Positions 11,301 to 25,082 of a DNA stretch of 64,000 nucleotides are shown here, piece after piece. The stretch is from Cinclus cinclus (Eukaryota; Chordata; Aves; Passeriformes; Cinclidae), in the NCBI RefSeq assembly GCF_963662255.1, contig NW_026912178.1, positions 248,001 through 312,000 on the forward strand, given 5' to 3'. The notes beneath the pieces were generated by a model, which saw only the letters and a list, made by a program, of their open reading frames with translations, had not been told where the DNA came from and did not search any database. Each line of letters opens with the position of its first letter. Within the stretch, counting starts at the first letter, position 1. Both the position numbers and the translations under genes were made by a program.

Positions 11301-12764
11301 TCTGACACCAGGGGGCGCAAAAGGACCACGGATGAACTGTGACAGCATGGGGACCTATAGAAGCAAGGATCTATTATGACACCATGAAGGCCAAGAATCA
11401 AATGATTCATTGTGACATCAAGTGGCCTAAAAGGGCTTGGAATGCATTGTGACACCACAGGGGTTAAGAGAAGCAAGGAACCATTGTGACCCAAGGGAGG
11501 CTAACAATCTAATGATCCATTGTGACACCAGGGGTTGTAATAGGGCCAGGGATGAATTGTGAAAGCATGGAGCCCAAGAAAAACATGGAAACATTTTGAC
11601 ACCATAGAGGCCAAGACTCAAATGATTCATTGTAACACCAAGTGGCCTAAAAGGGCATGGGATGCATTGTTACACCACAGAGGTTAAGAGAAGCAAGGAA
11701 CCATTGTGACCCAATGCAGGCTAACTATCTAAGATTCCCTTCTGACACCAGGGGGCGCAAAAGGACCACGGATGAACTGTGACAGCATGGGGACCTATAG
11801 AAGCAAGGATCTATTATGACACCATGAAGGCCAAGAATCAAATGATTCATTGTGACATCAAGTGGCCTAAAAGGGCTTGGAATGCATTGTGACACCACAG
11901 AGGTTAAGAGAAGCAAGGAACCATTGTGACCCAATGGAGGCTAACAATCTAATGATCCATTGTAACACCAGGGGTTGTAATAGGGCCAGGGATGAATTGT
12001 GAAAGCATGGGGCCCAAGAAAAACATGGAAACATTATGACACCATAGAGGCCAAGACTCAAATGATTCATTGTAACACCAAGTGGCCTAAAAGGGCATGA
12101 GATGCATCGTGACACCACAGAGGTTAAGAGAAGCAAGGAACCATTGTGACCCAATGCAGGCTAACTATCTAAGATTCCCTTTTGACACCAGGGGGCGCAA
12201 AAGGACCACGGATGAACTGTGACGGCATGGGGACCTATAGAAGCAAGGATCTATTATGACACCATGAAGGCCAAGAATCAAATGATTCATTGTGACATCA
12301 AGTGGCCTAAAAGGGCTTGGAATGCATTGTGACACCACAGAGGTTAAGAGAAGCAAGGAACCATTGTGACCCAAGGGAGGCTAACAATCTAATGATCCAT
12401 TGTGACACCAGGGGTTGTAATAGGGCCAGGGATGAATTGTGAAAGCATGGGGCCCAAGAAAAACATGGAAACATTATGACACCATAGAGGCCAAGACTCA
12501 AATGATTCATTGTAACACCAAGTGGCCTAAAAGGGCATGGGATGCATTGTGAAACCACAGGGGTTAAGAGAAGCAAGGAACCATTGTGACCCAATGCAGG
12601 CTAACAATCTAAGAATCCCTTTTGACACCAGGGGGCGCAAAAGGACCACGGATGAACTGTGACAGCATGGGGACCTATAGAAGCAAGGATCTATTATGAC
12701 ACCATGAAGGCCAAGAATCAAATGATTCATTGTGACATCAAGTGGCGTAAAAGGGCTTGGAATG
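8365..12764. repeat. Run of 10 in-register units
   Basis: Continues the P/Q/R/S order: 8365 R, 8805 S/P hybrid, 9245 Q (marked), 9685 R, 10125 S, 10565 P, 11005 R-like, 11445 S. The marked Q is missing between 10565 and 11005. A unique GTAACACCAGG in motif 3 lies near 11961. At about 12746 there is a unique GGCGTAAAA. Confidence 0.9.
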
Positions 12765-13203
12765 CATTGTGACACCACAGAGGTTAAGAGAAGCAAGGAA
12801 CCATTGTGACCCAAGGGAGTCTAACAATCTAATGATCCAATGCGAAACCAGGGGTTGTAATAGGGCCAGGGATGAATTGTGAAAGCATGGGGCCCAAGAA
12901 AAACATGGAAACATTATGACACCATAGAGGCCAAGACTCAAATGATTCATTGTAACACCAAGTGGCCTAAAAGGGCATGGGATGCATTGTGACAGCCAGA
13001 GGTAAAGAGAAGCAAGGCACCATTGTGACCCAATGCAGGCTAACAATCTAAGAATCCCTTTTGACATCAGGGGGCGCAAAAGGACCACGGATGAACTGTG
13101 ACAGGATGGGGACCTATAGAAGCAAGGATCTATTATGACACCATGAAGGCCAAGAATCAAATGATTCATTGTGACATCAAGTGGCCTAAAAGGGCTTGGA
13201 ATG
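12765..13203. repeat. 439-bp marked unit with one-base deletion
   Basis: Marked unit (AATGCGAAAC at 12839) with GACAGCCAGAGGTAAAG at 12991-13007. Unlike most marked units it has CATTATG and AAAAGGGCATGG, so the middle of the unit appears replaced by an unmarked type while both flanks keep their markers. Confidence 0.9.
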
Positions 13204-16200
13204 CATTGTGACACAACAGGGTTTAAGAGAAGCAAGGAACCATTGTGACCCAAGGGAGGCTAACAATCTAATGATCCATTGTGACACCAGGGGTTGTAAT
13301 AGGGCCAGGGATGAATTGTGAAAGCATGGAGCCCAAGAAAAACATGGAAACATTTTGACACCATAGAGGCCAAGACTCAAATGATTCATTGTAACACCAA
13401 GTGGCCTAAAAGGGCATGGGATGCATTGTTACACCACAGAGGTTAAGAGAAGCAAGGAACCATTGTGACCCAATGCAGGCTAACTATCTAAGAATCCCTT
13501 CTGACACCAGGGGGCGCAAAAGGACCACGGATGAACTGTGACAGCATGGGGACCTATAGAAGCAAGGATCTATTATGACACCATGAAGGCCAAGAATCAA
13601 ATGATTCATTGTGACATCAAGTGGCCTAAAAGGGCTTGGAATGCATTGTGACACCACAGGGGTTAAGAGAAGCAAGGAACCATTGTGACCCAAGGGAGGC
13701 TAACAATCTAATGATCCATTGTGACACCAGGGGTTGTAATAGGGCCAGGGATGAATTGTGAAAGCATGGGGCCCAAGAAAAACATGGAAACATTATGACA
13801 CCATAGAGGCCAAGACTCAAATGATTCATTGTAACACCAAGTGGCCTAAAAGGGCATGGGATGCATTGTTACACCACAGAGGTTAAGAGAAGCAAGGAAC
13901 CATTGTGACCCAATGCAGGCTAACTATCTAAGATTCCCTTCTGACACCAGGGGGCGCAAAAGGACCACGGATGAACTGTGACAGCATGGGGACCTATAGA
14001 ATCAAGGATCTATTATGACACCATGAAGGCCAAGAATCAAATGATTCATTGTGACATCAAGTGGCCTAAAAGGGCTTGGAATGCATTGTGACACCACAGA
14101 GGTTAAGAGAAGCAAGGAACCATTGTGACCCAAGGGAGGCTAACAATCTAATGATCCATTGTGACACCAGGGGTTGTAATAGGGCCAGGGATGAATTGTG
14201 AAAGCATGGGGCCCAAGAAAAACATGGAAACATTATGACACCATAGAGGCCAAGACTCAAATGATTCATTGTAACACCAAGTGGCCTAAAAGGGCATGGG
14301 ATGCATTGTTACACCACAGAGGTTAAGAGAAGCAAGGAACCATTGTGACCCAATGCAGGCTAACTATCTAAGATTCCCTTCTGACACCAGGGGGCGCAAA
14401 AGGACCACGGATGAACTGTGACAGCATGGGGACCTATAGAATCAAGGATCTATTATGACACCATGAAGGCCAAGAATCAAATGATTCATTGTGACATCAA
14501 GTGGCCTAAAAGGGCTTGGAATGCATTGTGACACCACAGGGGTTAAGAGAAGCAAGGAACCATTGTGACCCAAGGGAGGCTAACAATCTAATGATCCATT
14601 GTGACACCAGGGGTTGTAATAGGGCCAGGGATGAATTGTGAAAGCATGGGGCCCAAGAAAAACATGGAAACATTCTGACACCATAGAGGCCAAGACTCAA
14701 ATGATTCATTGTAACACCAAGTGGCCTAAAAGTGCATGGGATGCATTGTGACAGCACAGAGGTTAAGAGAAGCAAGGCACCATTGTGACCCAATGCAGGC
14801 TAACAATCTAAGAATCCCTTTTGACATCGGGGGGCGCAAAAGGACCACGGATGAACTGTGACAGGATGGGGACCTATAGAAGCAAGGATCTATTATGACA
14901 CCATGAAGGCCAAGAATCAAATGATTCATTGTGACATCAAGTGGCCTAAAAGGGCTTGGAATGCATTGTGACACCACAGAGGTTAAGAGAAGCAAGGAAC
15001 CATTGTGACCCAAGGGAGGCTAACAATCTAATGATCCATTGTGACACCAGGGATTGTAATAGGGCCAGGGATGAATTGTGAAAGCATGGAGCCCAAGAAA
15101 AACATGGAAACATTTTGACACCATAGAGGCCAAGACTCAAATGATTCATTGTAACACCAAGTGGCCTAAAAGGGCATGGGATGCATTGTTACACCACAGA
15201 GGTTAAGAGAAGCAAGGAACCATTGTGACCCAATGCAGGCTAACTATCTAAGAATCCCTTCTGACACCAGGGGGCGCAAAAGGACCACGGATGAACTGTG
15301 ACAGCATGGGGACCTATAGAAGCAAGGATCTATTATGACACCATGAAGGCCAAGAATCAAATGATTCATTGTGACATCAAGTGGCCTAAAAGGGCTTGGA
15401 ATGCATTGTGACACCACAGGGGTTAAGAGAAGCAAGGAACCATTGTGACCCAAGGGAGGCTAACAATCTAATGATCCATTGTGACACCAGGGGTTGTAAT
15501 AGGGCCAGGGATGAATTGTGAAAGCATGGAGCCCAAGAAAAACATGGAAACATTTTGACACCATAGAGGCCAAGACTCAAATGATTCATTGTAACACCAA
15601 GTGGCCTAAAAGGGCATGGGATGCATTGTTACACCACAGAGGTTAAGAGAAGCAAGGAACCATTGTGACCCAATGCAGGCTAACTATCTAAGATTCCCTT
15701 CTGACACCAGGGGGCGCAAAAGGACCACGGATGAACTGTGACAGCATGGGGACCTATAGAAGCAAGGATCTATTATGACACCATGAAGGCCAAGAATCAA
15801 ATGATTCATTGTGACATCAAGTGGCCTAAAAGGGCTTGGAATGCATTGTGACACCACAGGGGTTAAGAGAAGCAAGGAACCATTGTGACCCAAGGGAGGC
15901 TAACAATCTAATGATCCATTGTGACACCAGGGGTTGTAATAGGGCCAGGGATGAATTGTGAAAGCATGGAGCCCAAGAAAAACATGGAAACATTTTGACA
16001 CCATAGAGGCCAAGACTCAAATGATTCATTGTAACACCAAGTGGCCTAAAAGGGCATGGGATGCATTGTTACACCACAGAGGTTAAGAGAAGCAAGGCAC
16101 CATTGTGACCCAATGCAGGCTAACTATCTAAGATTCCCTTCTGACACCAGGGGGCGCAAAAGGACCACGGATGAACTGTGACAGCATGGGGACCTATAGA

Positions 16201-18923
16201 ATCAAGGATCTATTATGACACCATGAAGGCCAAGAATCAAATGATTCATTGTGACATCAAGTGGCCTAAAAGGGCTTGGAATGCATTGTGACACCACAGA
16301 GGTTAAGAGAAGCAAGGAACCATTGTGACCCAAGGGAGGCTAACAATCTAATGATCCATTGTGACACCAGGGGTTGTAATAGGGCCAGGGATGAATTGTG
16401 AAAGCATGGGGCCCAAGAAAAACATGGAAACATTATGACACCATAGAGGCCAAGACTCAAATGATTCATTGTAACACCAAGTGGCCTAAAAGGGCATGGG
16501 ATGCATTGTTACACCACAGAGGTTAAGAGAAGCAAGGAACCATTGTGACCCAATGCAGGCTAACTATCTAAGATTCCCTTTTGACACCAGGGGGCGCAAA
16601 AGGACCACGGATGAACTGTGACAGCATGGGGACCTATAGAATCAAGGATCTATTATGACACCATGAAGGCCAAGAATCAAATGATTCATTGTGACATCAA
16701 GTGGCCTAAAAGGGCTTGGAATGCATTGTGACACCACAGAGGTTAAGAGAAGCAAGGAACCATTGTGACCCAAGGGAGGCTAACAATCTAATGATCCATT
16801 GTGACACCAGGGGTTGTAATAGGGCCAGGGATGAATTGTGAAAGCATGGGGCCCAAGAAAAACATGGAAACATTATGACACCATAGAGGCCAAGACTCAA
16901 ATGATTCATTGTAACACCAAGTGGCCTAAAAGGGCATGGGATGCATTGTGAAACCACAGGGGTTAAGAGAAGCAAGGAACCATTGCGACCCAATGCAGGC
17001 TAACAATCTAAGAATCCCTTTTGACACCAGGGGGCGCAAAAGGACCACGGATGAACTGTGACAGCATGGGGACCTATAGAAGCAAGGATCTATTATGACA
17101 CCATGAAGGCCAAGAATCAAATGATTCATTGTGACATCAAGTGGCCTAAAAGGGCTTGGAATGCATTGTGACACCACAGAGGTTAAGAGAAGCAAGGAAC
17201 CATTGTGACCCAAGGGAGTCTAACAATCTAATGATCCAATGCGAAACCAGGGGTTGTAATAGGGCCAGGGATGAATTGTGAAAGCATGGGGCCCAAGAAA
17301 AACATGGAAACATTCTGACACCATAGAGGCCAAGACTCAAATGATTCATTGTAACACCAAGTGGCCTAAAAGTGCATGGGATGCATTGTGACAGCACAGA
17401 GGTTAAGAGAAGCAAGGCACCATTGTGACCCAATGCAGGCTAACAATCTAAGAATCCCTTTTGACATCAGGGGGCGCAAAAGGACCACGGATGAACTGTG
17501 ACAGGATGGGGACCTATAGAAGCAAGGATCTATTATGACACCATGAAGGCCAAGAATCAAATGATTCATTGTGACATCAAGTGGCCTAAAAGGGCTTGGA
17601 ATGCATTGTGACACAACAGGGTTTAAGAGAAGCAAGGAACCATTGTGACCCAAGGGAGGCTAACAATCTAATGATCCATTGTGACACCAGGGGTTGTAAT
17701 AGGGCCAGGGATGAATTGTGAAAGCATGGAGCCCAAGAAAAACATGGAAACATTTTGACACCATAGAGGCCAAGACTCAAATGATTCATTGTAACACCAA
17801 GTGGCCTAAAAGGGCATGGGATGCATTGTTACACCACAGAGGTTAAGAGAAGCAAGGAACCATTGTGACCCAATGCAGGCTAACTATCTAAGATTCCCTT
17901 CTGACACCAGGGGGCGCAAAAGGACCACGGATGAACTGTGACAGCATGGGGACCTATAGAAGCAAGGATCTATTATGACACCATGAAGGCCAAGAATCAA
18001 ATGATTCATTGTGACATCAAGTGGCCTAAAAGGGCTTGGAATGCATTGTGACACCACAGAGGTTAAGAGAAGCAAGGAACCATTGTGACCCAATGGAGGC
18101 TAACAATCTAATGATCCATTGTGACACCAGGGGTTGTAATAGGGCCAGGGATGAATTGTGAAAGCATGGGGCCCAAGAAAAACATGGAAACATTATGACA
18201 CCATAGAGGCCAAGACTCAAATGATTCATTGTAACACCAAGTGGCCTAAAAGGGCATGGGATGCATTGTTACACCACAGAGGTTAAGAGAAGCAAGGAAC
18301 CATTGTGACCCAATGCAGGCTAACTATCTAAGATTCCCTTTTGACACCAGGGGGCGCAAAAGGACCACGGATGAACTGTGACGGCATGGGGACCTATAGA
18401 AGCAAGGATCTATTATGACACCATGAAGGCCAAGAATCAAATGATTCATTGTGACATCAAGTGGCCTAAAAGGGCTTGGAATGCATTGTGACACCACAGA
18501 GGTTAAGAGAAGCAAGGAACCATTGTGACCCAAGGGAGGCTAACAATCTAATGATCCATTGTGACACCAGGGGTTGTAATAGGGCCAGGGATGAATTGTG
18601 AAAGCATGGGGCCCAAGAAAAACATGGAAACATTCTGACACCATAGAGGCCAAGACTCAAATGATTCATTGTAACACCAAGTGGCCTAAAAGGGCATGGG
18701 ATGCATTGTGAAACCACAGGGGTTAAGAGAAGCAAGGAACCATTGTGACCCAATGCAGGCTAACAATCTAAGAATCCCTTTTGACACCAGGGGGCGCAAA
18801 AGGACCACGGATGAACTGTGACAGCATGGGGACCTATAGAAGCAAGGATCTATTATGACACCATGAAGGCCAAGAATCAAATGATTCATTGTGACATCAA
18901 GTGGCCTAAAAGGGCTTGGAATG
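13204..18923. repeat. Run of 13 in-register units
   Basis: Regular A-B alternation. Parts of it (14606-15321 and 15630-17862) are close copies of 2289-3004 and 3313-5545, 28 units upstream. One marked unit lies at 17164 (marker at 17238). Confidence 0.95.
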
Positions 18924-19362
18924 CATTGTGACACCACAGAGGTTAAGAGAAGCAAGGAACCATTGTGACCCAAGGGAGTCTAACAATCTAATGATCCAAT
19001 GCGAAACCAGGGGTTGTAATAGGGCCAGGGATGAATTGTGAAAGCATGGGGCCCAAGAAAAACATGGAAACATTCTGACACCATAGAGGCCAAGACTCAA
19101 ATGATTCATTGTAACACCAAGTGGCCTAAAAGTGCATGGGATGCATTGTGACAGCCAGAGGTAAAGAGAAGCAAGGCACCATTGTGACCCAATGCAGGCT
19201 AACAATCTAAGAATCCCTTTTGACATCAGGGGGCGCAAAAGGACCACGGATGAACTGTGACAGGATGGGGACCTATAGAATCAAGGATCTATTATGACAC
19301 CATGAAGGCCAAGAATCAAATGATTCATTGTGACATCAAGTGGCCTAAAAGGGCTTGGAATG
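18924..19362. repeat. 439-bp marked unit with one-base deletion
   Basis: Marked unit (AATGCGAAAC at 18998) with GACAGCCAGAGGTAAAG at 19150-19166. This is the fourth and last copy of that deletion form in the window. It lies 14 units after the copy at 12991. Confidence 0.9.
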
Positions 19363-22300
19363 CATTGTGACACCACAGAGGTTAAGAGAAGCAAGGAACC
19401 ATTGTGACCCAAGGGAGGCTAACAATCTAATGATCCATTGTGACACCAGGGGTTGTAATAGGGCCAGGGATGAATTGTGAAAGCATGGAGCCCAAGAAAA
19501 ACATGGAAACATTTTGACACCATAGAGGCCAAGACTCAAATGATTCATTGTAACACCAAGTGGCCTAAAAGGGCATGGGATGCATTGTTACACCACAGAG
19601 GTTAAGAGAAGCAAGGAACCATTGTGACCCAATGCAGGCTAACTATCTAAGAATCCCTTCTGACACCAGGGGGCGCAAAAGGACCACGGATGAACTGTGA
19701 CAGCATGGGGACCTATAGAAGCAAGGATCTATTATGACACCATGAAGGCCAAGAATCAAATGATTCATTGTGACATCAAGTGGCCTAAAAGGGCTTGGAA
19801 TGCATTGTGACACCACAGGGGTTAAGAGAAGCAAGGAACCATTGTGACCCAAGGGAGGCTAACAATCTAATGATCCATTGTGACACCAGGGGTTGTAATA
19901 GGGCCAGGGATGAATTGTGAAAGCATGGGGCCCAAGAAAAACATGGAAACATTATGACACCATAGAGGCCAAGACTCAAATGATTCATTGTAACACCAAG
20001 TGGCCTAAAAGGGCATGGGATGCATTGTTACACCACAGAGGTTAAGAGAAGCAAGGAACCATTGTGACCCAATGCAGGCTAACTATCTAAGATTCCCTTC
20101 TGACACCAGGGGGCGCAAAAGGACCACGGATGAACTGTGACAGCATGGGGACCTATAGAATCAAGGATCTATTATGACACCATGAAGGCCAAGAATCAAA
20201 TGATTCATTGTGACATCAAGTGGCCTAAAAGGGCTTGGAATGCATTGTGACACCACAGAGGTTAAGAGAAGCAAGGAACCATTGTGACCCAAGGGAGGCT
20301 AACAATCTAATGATCCATTGTGACACCAGGGGTTGTAATAGGGCCAGGGATGAATTGTGAAAGCATGGGGCCCAAGAAAAACATGGAAACATTATGACAC
20401 CATAGAGGCCAAGACTCAAATGATTCATTGTAACACCAAGTGGCCTAAAAGGGCATGGGATGCATTGTTACACCACAGAGGTTAAGAGAAGCAAGGAACC
20501 ATTGTGACCCAATGCAGGCTAACTATCTAAGATTCCCTTCTGACACCAGGGGGCGCAAAAGGACCACGGATGAACTGTGACAGCATGGGGACCTATAGAA
20601 TCAAGGATCTATTATGACACCATGAAGGCCAAGAATCAAATGATTCATTGTGACATCAAGTGGCCTAAAAGGGCTTGGAATGCATTGTGACACCACAGGG
20701 GTTAAGAGAAGCAAGGAACCATTGTGACCCAAGGGAGGCTAACAATCTAATGATCCATTGTGACACCAGGGGTTGTAATAGGGCCAGGGATGAATTGTGA
20801 AAGCATGGAGCCCAAGAAAAACATGGAAACATTTTGACACCATAGAGGCCAAGACTCAAATGATTCATTGTAACACCAAGTGGCCTAAAAGGGCATGGGA
20901 TGCATTGTTACACCACAGAGGTTAAGAGAAGCAAGGAACCATTGTGACCCAATGCAGGCTAACTATCTAAGATTCCCTTCTGACACCAGGGGGCGCAAAA
21001 GGACCACGGATGAACTGTGACAGCATGGGGACCTATAGAATCAAGGATCTATTATGACACCATGAAGGCCAAGAATCAAATGATTCATTGTGACATCAAG
21101 TGGCCTAAAAGGGCTTGGAATGCATTGTGACACCACAGAGGTTAAGAGAAGCAAGGAACCATTGTGACCCAAGGGAGGCTAACAATCTAATGATCCATTG
21201 TGACACCAGGGGTTGTAATAGGGCCAGGGATGAATTGTGAAAGCATGGGGCCCAAGAAAAACATGGAAACATTATGACACCATAGAGGCCAAGACTCAAA
21301 TGATTCATTGTAACACCAAGTGGCCTAAAAGGGCATGGGATGCATTGTTACACCACAGAGGTTAAGAGAAGCAAGGAACCATTGTGACCCAATGCAGGCT
21401 AACTATCTAAGATTCCCTTTTGACACCAGGGGGCGCAAAAGGACCACGGATGAACTGTGACGGCATGGGGACCTATAGAAGCAAGGATCTATTATGACAC
21501 CATGAAGGCCAAGAATCAAATGATTCATTGTGACATCAAGTGGCCTAAAAGGGCTTGGAATGCATTGTGACACCACAGAGGTTAAGAGAAGCAAGGAACC
21601 ATTGTGACCCAAGGGAGTCTAACAATCTAATGATCCAATGCGAAACCAGGGGTTGTAATAGGGCCAGGGATGAATTGTGAAAGCATGGGGCCCAAGAAAA
21701 ACATGGAAACATTCTGACACCATAGAGGCCAAGACTCAAATGATTCATTGTAACACCAAGTGGCCTAAAAGTGCATGGGATGCATTGTGACACCACAGAG
21801 GTTAAGAGAAGCAAGGCACCATTGTGACCCAATGCAGGCTAACAATCTAAGAATCCCTTTTAACATCAGGGGGCGCAAAAGGACCACGGATGAACTGTGA
21901 CAGGATGGGGACCTATAGAAGCAAGGATCTATTATGACACCATGAAGGCCAAGAATCAAATGATTCATTGTGACATCAAGTGGCCTAAAAGGGCTTGGAA
22001 TGCATTGTGACACCACAGGGGTTAAGAGAAGCAAGGAACCATTGTGACCCAAGGGAGGCTAACAATCTAATGATCCATTGTGACACCAGGGGTTGTAATA
22101 GGGCCAGGGATGAATTGTGAAAGCATGGGGCCCAAGAAAAACATGGAAACATTATGACACCATAGAGGCCAAGACTCAAATGATTCATTGTAACACCAAG
22201 TGGCCTAAAAGGGCATGGGATGCATTGTTACACCACAGAGGTTAAGAGAAGCAAGGAACCATTGTGACCCAATGCAGGCTAACTATCTAAGATTCCCTTC

Positions 22301-25082
22301 TGACACCAGGGGGCGCAAAAGGACCACGGATGAACTGTGACAGCATGGGGACCTATAGAAGCAAGGATCTATTATGACACCATGAAGGCCAAGAATCAAA
22401 TGATTCATTGTGACATCAAGTGGCCTAAAAGGGCTTGGAATGCATTGTGACACCACAGAGGTTAAGAGAAGCAAGGAACCATTGTGACCCAAGGGAGGCT
22501 AACAATCTAATGATCCATTGTGACACCAGGGGTTGTAATAGGGCCAGGGATGAATTGTGAAAGCATGGGGCCCAAGAAAAACATGGAAACATTATGACAC
22601 CATAGAGGCCAAGACTCAAATGATTCATTGTAACACCAAGTGGCCTAAAAGGGCATGGGATGCATTGTTACACCACAGAGGTTAAGAGAAGCAAGGAACC
22701 ATTGTGACCCAATGCAGGCTAACTATCTAAGATTCCCTTCTGACACCAGGGGGCGCAAAAGGACCACGGATGAACTGTGACAGCATGGGGACCTATAGAA
22801 TCAAGGATCTATTATGACACCATGAAGGCCAAGAATCAAATGATTCATTGTGACATCAAGTGGCCTAAAAGGGCTTGGAATGCATTGTGACACCACAGGG
22901 GTTAAGAGAAGCAAGGAACCATTGTGACCCAAGGGAGGCTAACAATCTAATGATCCATTGTGACACCAGGGGTTGTAATAGGGCCAGGGATGAATTGTGA
23001 AAGCATGGAGCCCAAGAAAAACATGGAAACATTTTGACACCATAGAGGCCAAGACTCAAATGATTCATTGTAACACCAAGTGGCCTAAAAGGGCATGGGA
23101 TGCATTGTTACACCACAGAGGTTAAGAGAAGCAAGGAACCATTGTGACCCAATGCAGGCTAACTATCTAAGATTCCCTTCTGACACCAGGGGGCGCAAAA
23201 GGACCACGGATGAACTGTGACAGCATGGGGACCTATAGAAGCAAGGATCTATTATGACACCATGAAGGCCAAGAATCAAATGATTCATTGTGACATCAAG
23301 TGGCCTAAAAGGGCTTGGAATGCATTGTGACACCACAGAGGTTAAGAGAAGCAAGGAACCATTGTGACCCAAGGGAGGCTAACAATCTAATGATCCATTG
23401 TGACACCAGGGGTTGTAATAGGGCCAGGGATGAATTGTGAAAGCATGGGGCCCAAGAAAAACATGGAAACATTATGACACCATAGAGGCCAAGACTCAAA
23501 TGATTCATTGTAACACCAAGTGGCCTAAAAGGGCATGGGATGCATTGTTACACCACAGAGGTTAAGAGAAGCAAGGAACCATTGTGACCCAATGCAGGCT
23601 AACTATCTAAGATTCCCTTTTGACACCAGGGGGCGCAAAAGGACCACGGATGAACTGTGACGGCATGGGGACCTATAGAAGCAAGGATCTATTATGACAC
23701 CATGAAGGCCAAGAATCAAATGATTCATTGTGACATCAAGTGGCCTAAAAGGGCTTGGAATGCATTGTGACACCACAGAGGTTAAGAGAAGCAGGGAACC
23801 ATTGTGACCCAAGGGAGGCTAACAATCTAATGATCCATTGTGACACCAGGGGTTGTAATAGGGCCAGGGATGAATTGTGAAAGCATGGGGCCCAAGAAAA
23901 ACATGGAAACATTATGACACCATAGAGGCCAAGACTCAAATGATTCATTGTAACACCAAGTGGCCTAAAAGGGCATGGGATGCATTGTGAAACCACAGGG
24001 GTTAAGAGAAGCAAGGAACCATTGTGACCCAATGCAGGCTAACAATCTAAGAATCCCTTTTGACACCAGGGGGCGCAAAAGGACCACGGATGAACTGTGA
24101 CAGCATGGGGACCTATAGAAGCAAGGATCTATTATGACACCATGAAGGCCAAGAATCAAATGATTCATTGTGACATCAAGTGGCCTAAAAGGGCTTGGAA
24201 TGCATTGTGACACCACAGAGGTTAAGAGAAGCAAGGAACCATTGTGACCCAAGGGAGGCTAACAATCTAATGATCCAATGCGAAACCAGGGGTTGTAATA
24301 GGGCCAGGGATGAATTGTGAAAGCATGGGGACCAAGAAAAACATGGAAACATTATGACACCATAGAGGCCAAGACTCAAATGATTCATTGTAACACCAAG
24401 TGGCCTAAAAGGGCATGGGATGCATTGTTACACCACAGAGGTTAAGAGAAGCAAGGAACCATTGTGACCCAATGCAGGCTAACAATCTAAGAATCCCTTT
24501 TGACACCAGGGGGCGCAAAAGGACCACGGATGAACTGTGACAGCATGGGGACCTATAGAAGCAAGGATCTATTATGACACCATGAAGGCCAAGAATCAAA
24601 TGATTCATTGTGACATCAAGTGGCCTAAAAGGGCTTGGAATGCATTGTGACACCACAGAGGTTAAGAGAAGCAAGGAACCATTGTGACCCAAGGGAGTCT
24701 AACAATCTAATGATCCAATGCGAAACCAGGGGTTGTAATAGGGCCAGGGATGAATTGTGAAAGCATGGGGCCCAAGAAAAACATGGAAACATTCTGACAC
24801 CATAGAGGCCAAGACTCAAATGATTCATTGTAACACCAAGTGGCCTAAAAGTGCATGGGATGCATTGTGACAGCACAGAGGTTAAGAGAAGCAAGGCACC
24901 ATTGTGACCCAATGCAGGCTAACAATCTAAAAATCCCTTTTGACATCAGGGGGCGCAAAAGGACCACGGATGAACTGTGACAGGATGGGGACCTATAGAA
25001 GCAAGGATCTATTATGACACCATGAAGGCCAAGAATCAAATGATTCATTGTGACATCAAGTGGCCTAAAAGGGCTTGGAATG

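Larger units (their letters stand above)
4407..11884. repeat. Three- to four-unit (P-Q-R-S) order
   Basis: Unit types repeat in order: P 4407, Q 4847, R 5287, S 5727; P 6167, Q 6607, R 7046; S/P 7486, Q 7926, R 8365; S/P 8805, Q 9245, R 9685, S 10125; P 10565, R-like 11005, S 11445. P has GGGGCCC/CATTATG with GTGAAACCAC and mostly CCATTGCGACCC in its B half. Q is the marked unit. R and S have GGAGCCC/CATTTTG. Spacing is therefore 1,760 bp or 1,319-1,320 bp. Confidence 0.82.

Noticed and set aside
6589..13253. 168- and 171-codon minus-strand frames at 6589-7095, 7908-8414 and 12738-13253
   Set aside because: Each spans one of the one-base deletions, which happens to join two short open frames. 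They are deletion artefacts of the repeat, not genes.
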